A stretch of 6,741 bases of DNA from an uncultured Gammaproteobacteria bacterium (lineage in GTDB: Bacteria > Pseudomonadota > Gammaproteobacteria > Chromatiales > Chromatiaceae). The position numbers and the translations under genes are program-made. The notes under the pieces are model-generated. The model did not search any database. It was given only the letters and a program-made list of their open reading frames with translations, and was not told where the DNA came from. Location: the NCBI GenBank assembly GCA_937926265.1, contig CALAZS010000254.1, forward strand, positions 1-6,741. Reading direction: 5' to 3'. Of the stretch, positions 4,521 through 6,741 are shown in pieces (position 1 is the stretch's first letter; every line of letters begins with the position of its first letter).

Positions 4521-6629
4521 ATGGAATCAGGCAAACAGGTAGAACATTACTCGGTATTACAGCAACAACTGATTGATGCGCGAAATGAACTCGATATTCA
4601 GGTTGGCCGTTTAACTCGTATAAATAATTTCAACGCCCAGGCGATACTCTCTGATTCTGAACAGGAGTTTTTGCAAAGTGTTTCTGAAGCAATCGTTGAT
4701 ATCTTTGAGCTTGAGTTTGGTATATGCATTCCAATCTCTGAAGATGGCAATGTTGCAGAAGGCTCAACCTGTTTCGGTATCAAACTGGAACCTGGTTTTG
4801 TTGATTCAACCCTCTCATCACTTCAGGAAAAACTTTTATCCACAAACGCTAGTCGACACCTTTCCCGGGAGGAAATTCTTAGCCTGCAGCACGTCTTGCC
4901 GGTTGAAGATGCATTAAAAGCGGTCTGTCGAAACAGTTCCGGTAGAGCTCTCGCAATACTGCTGGGCGGTAACACCCAATACGGCAGTGGTTTTTTTCAA
5001 TCAATCTCTACCGAGATCGAGAAATCTTTCGAATTGTTTGTGCTTCAGGTTTCAGCTTTGCTGGAAAAACACCAGGTTCATAAATCTGTTCAAAGCCTCA
5101 ATGAAAACTTTAACTCAATCCTTAAAGCTACCCCGGACCCTATGTTTGAGCTTGATGGTAGCGGTGAGTTTATTAATGTCTGGGCGAGAGATGCATCATT
5201 GTTTAACTATGATCTGCAGTCGCTAAAAGGCCAGAGTGTTTTTGATGTTTTTGAAGCAGATTCAGCCCGGGTCATCATGAACAGTCTAAAGGAAGCCTCA
5301 TTTAACGAGGCTTCTTTTGGACATTGCATTTCCATAGTTCTGGATCAGGGTAAACGCTGGTTTGAACTGTCTGTTACCTGCAAGCAAGGTAACCAGGCTT
5401 TGCCAACCTTTATTGTACTTTCAAGAGATATTACCGCCAGGAAGGAGATTGAAGATGACCTCTTTTCCAGCCAGGTGCATTTAAGGTCTGAAAAAAACCG
5501 TCTTGAAGCCATATTCAAATCGTCAAACGATGGCATTCATATTGTTGATGAAAAAGGCTTACTGGTCGATGCCAATGACAAGTTTCTGGATATGCTCGGT
5601 TACGATAAAAATATCTTTGGTAAGTTACATGTGACGGACTGGGATTCAGAGTTTAATCGGGAGCAGGTTGATGAAATTATTAGAGAAATGCTGGCTAGCG
5701 GAAAACCAATGCTGGTTGAAACAACGCATCAGAAAAAAAGTGGTGAAAAAATTCAGGTTGAACTGAACATATACCCCTTCAATGCAAAAGATAAAGCTTT
5801 CATATGTGCGTCTTCCAGGGATATTACCGAAAAACTTAAACAGAAAAAGGACCTGATCGAATTAAACAATAATCTTGAAAAAATAGTCAGCCAACGCACC
5901 AGGGATTTATACCAGGCCAAGGAAATAGCTGAAAAAGCCAATCAAACCAAAAGTGCTTTTCTCGCCAATATGTCTCATGAGCTTAGAACGCCAATGCATG
6001 CCATATTAAATTTTGCCAAGCTAGGTATGAAAAATTCCACTGATGAAAAAGTTGAGAGATATCTTGATAACATACTTATTAGTGGCAGACGGTTAACTGC
6101 GCTGCTTAATGATCTGCTGGATCTTTCCAAGCTGGAAGCTGGAAAAATTGATATTCAAAAGGCGTTGGCAGATATGACCATAACCATTGATAAAGCCTTA
6201 CAGGAAATGGCAAGTCTGTATGTGGATAAACAAATTGAAATCGACTTCGACTCAGGCCAAGCTATTATGGCCGAGTTTGATCATAAGCTGATTACCCAGG
6301 TTATGGTGAATCTACTGTCCAACGCAATTAAGTTCAGTCCGGAAAAAAGTGTTATTTCGATTGTCTGTCAACAATCTGAAACGGAAAATAGTTTAACTGT
6401 TGCGGTTGAAGATGAAGGTGTCGGTGTGCCAATTTCTGAGCATGTTGAAATTTTTGATCAGTTCATCCAAAGCAGTAAAACCATCATTAACCATGGTAGT
6501 ACAGGTTTGGGTCTGCCTATCAGTAAACAGATTATTGAACTTCACGGCGGAAAGGTCTGGGTTGAAAGCCCGCCTCCCGGTAAAAATAAAGGTTCTGTTT
6601 TTAAATTTGAAATACCATTAAAATATTAA
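4521..6629 (+). CDS. nahK: PAS-domain sensor histidine kinase, probable NosP partner NahK (702 aa)
   Basis: Probable soluble histidine kinase controlled by the upstream FIST protein. A short coiled coil (about 8-40) is followed by a GAF-like region (about 45-185, not firmly assigned), PAS 1 (about 195-308, ending SRDITARK), PAS 2 (about 327-438, ending SSRDITEK) and a coiled-coil linker (436-475). The HisKA domain has phospho-acceptor His486 in NMSHELRTPMHAIL. The ATPase domain has Asn597 and Asn601 (NLLSNAIKFS), D631 in DEGVGVP, and G659-G664 in GSTGLGLP. All catalytic boxes are intact. No membrane segment, receiver or Hpt domain is present, so the phosphoryl group must pass to a protein encoded elsewhere; in Pseudomonas NahK works through HptB. 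No good Shine-Dalgarno sequence precedes the ATG, suggesting modest translation relative to the sensor. Confidence 0.9.
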   Translation: MESGKQVEHYSVLQQQLIDARNELDIQVGRLTRINNFNAQAILSDSEQEFLQSVSEAIVDIFELEFGICIPISEDGNVAEGSTCFGIKLEPGFVDSTLSSLQEKLLSTNASRHLSREEILSLQHVLPVEDALKAVCRNSSGRALAILLGGNTQYGSGFFQSISTEIEKSFELFVLQVSALLEKHQVHKSVQSLNENFNSILKATPDPMFELDGSGEFINVWARDASLFNYDLQSLKGQSVFDVFEADSARVIMNSLKEASFNEASFGHCISIVLDQGKRWFELSVTCKQGNQALPTFIVLSRDITARKEIEDDLFSSQVHLRSEKNRLEAIFKSSNDGIHIVDEKGLLVDANDKFLDMLGYDKNIFGKLHVTDWDSEFNREQVDEIIREMLASGKPMLVETTHQKKSGEKIQVELNIYPFNAKDKAFICASSRDITEKLKQKKDLIELNNNLEKIVSQRTRDLYQAKEIAEKANQTKSAFLANMSHELRTPMHAILNFAKLGMKNSTDEKVERYLDNILISGRRLTALLNDLLDLSKLEAGKIDIQKALADMTITIDKALQEMASLYVDKQIEIDFDSGQAIMAEFDHKLITQVMVNLLSNAIKFSPEKSVISIVCQQSETENSLTVAVEDEGVGVPISEHVEIFDQFIQSSKTIINHGSTGLGLPISKQIIELHGGKVWVESPPPGKNKGSVFKFEIPLKY
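5288..5318 (+). repeat. Terminator-like hairpin inside the kinase gene
   Basis: GAAGCCTC (5292-5299) and GAGGCTTC (5307-5314) pair perfectly around ATTTAAC and are followed by TTTT. The stem extends to 12 pairs with AAAG/TTTT, including one G-U. It encodes EASF-N-EASF (residues 258-266 in PAS 1), a peptide repeat whose two halves use complementary codons. It has the shape of a weak intrinsic terminator on the sense strand, but the T-run is only four bases long. Confidence 0.5.
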
Positions 6630-6741
6630 ATCGGTAAAACATTAAGCCTAAATTAAGCATTTTCTAATATTTGTCTTTAGCATTAATTTTAGAACTACAA
6701 GATAAATTTTAGTCTAAAACCTTTTGGAAAAGATCGCCATA
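6630..6741. other. AT-rich sequence after the kinase gene
   Basis: No gene, and no GC-rich hairpin with a T-run. An imperfect AT-only inverted repeat (CTAAATTAA near 6648 and TTAATTTTAG near 6685) is too weak to call a terminator. The next gene is outside the window. Confidence 0.4.

Overview
The window looks like the junction between a tRNA-targeted integrative element and a gammaproteobacterial chromosome. The tRNA-Ser(GGA) encodes its own CCA end and is, from memory, very close to the enterobacterial one. The FIST-protein/PAS-kinase pair is typical of Gammaproteobacteria. I cannot name a genus.

Left part (1-2953, all genes on the minus strand): two tyrosine recombinases in tandem. The larger one (1306-2856, 516 aa) starts about 100 bp from the 3' end of the tRNA and reads away from it, the usual layout for an island integrase beside its attachment site. 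A second, smaller recombinase (35-931, 298 aa) follows after a 374-bp gap with no gene. That gap holds several inverted repeats, a possible terminator and an iteron-like array: an 11-bp motif repeated four times at exactly 23-bp steps, with one inverted copy to the left and one copy inside the integrase gene. The element must continue leftwards beyond the window. No excisionase or cargo gene is visible.

Middle (2954-3278): tRNA-Ser(GGA) on the minus strand, then a 237-bp gap. The gap carries two fragments resembling the 5' third of that tRNA, a candidate promoter and two palindromes. One of these palindromes shares both half-sites with a palindrome in front of the large integrase.

Right part (3279-6629, plus strand, probably outside the element): a FIST-domain protein followed after 51 bp by a soluble 702-aa histidine kinase with two PAS domains. 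This matches the NosP/NahK pair known from Pseudomonas, Vibrio, Shewanella and Legionella, in which a haem-binding FIST protein reports nitric oxide by controlling its partner kinase. The kinase has neither a receiver nor an Hpt domain and no response regulator follows in the window, so its phosphotransfer partner would be encoded elsewhere. Bases 6630-6741 are AT-rich and show no gene or convincing terminator.
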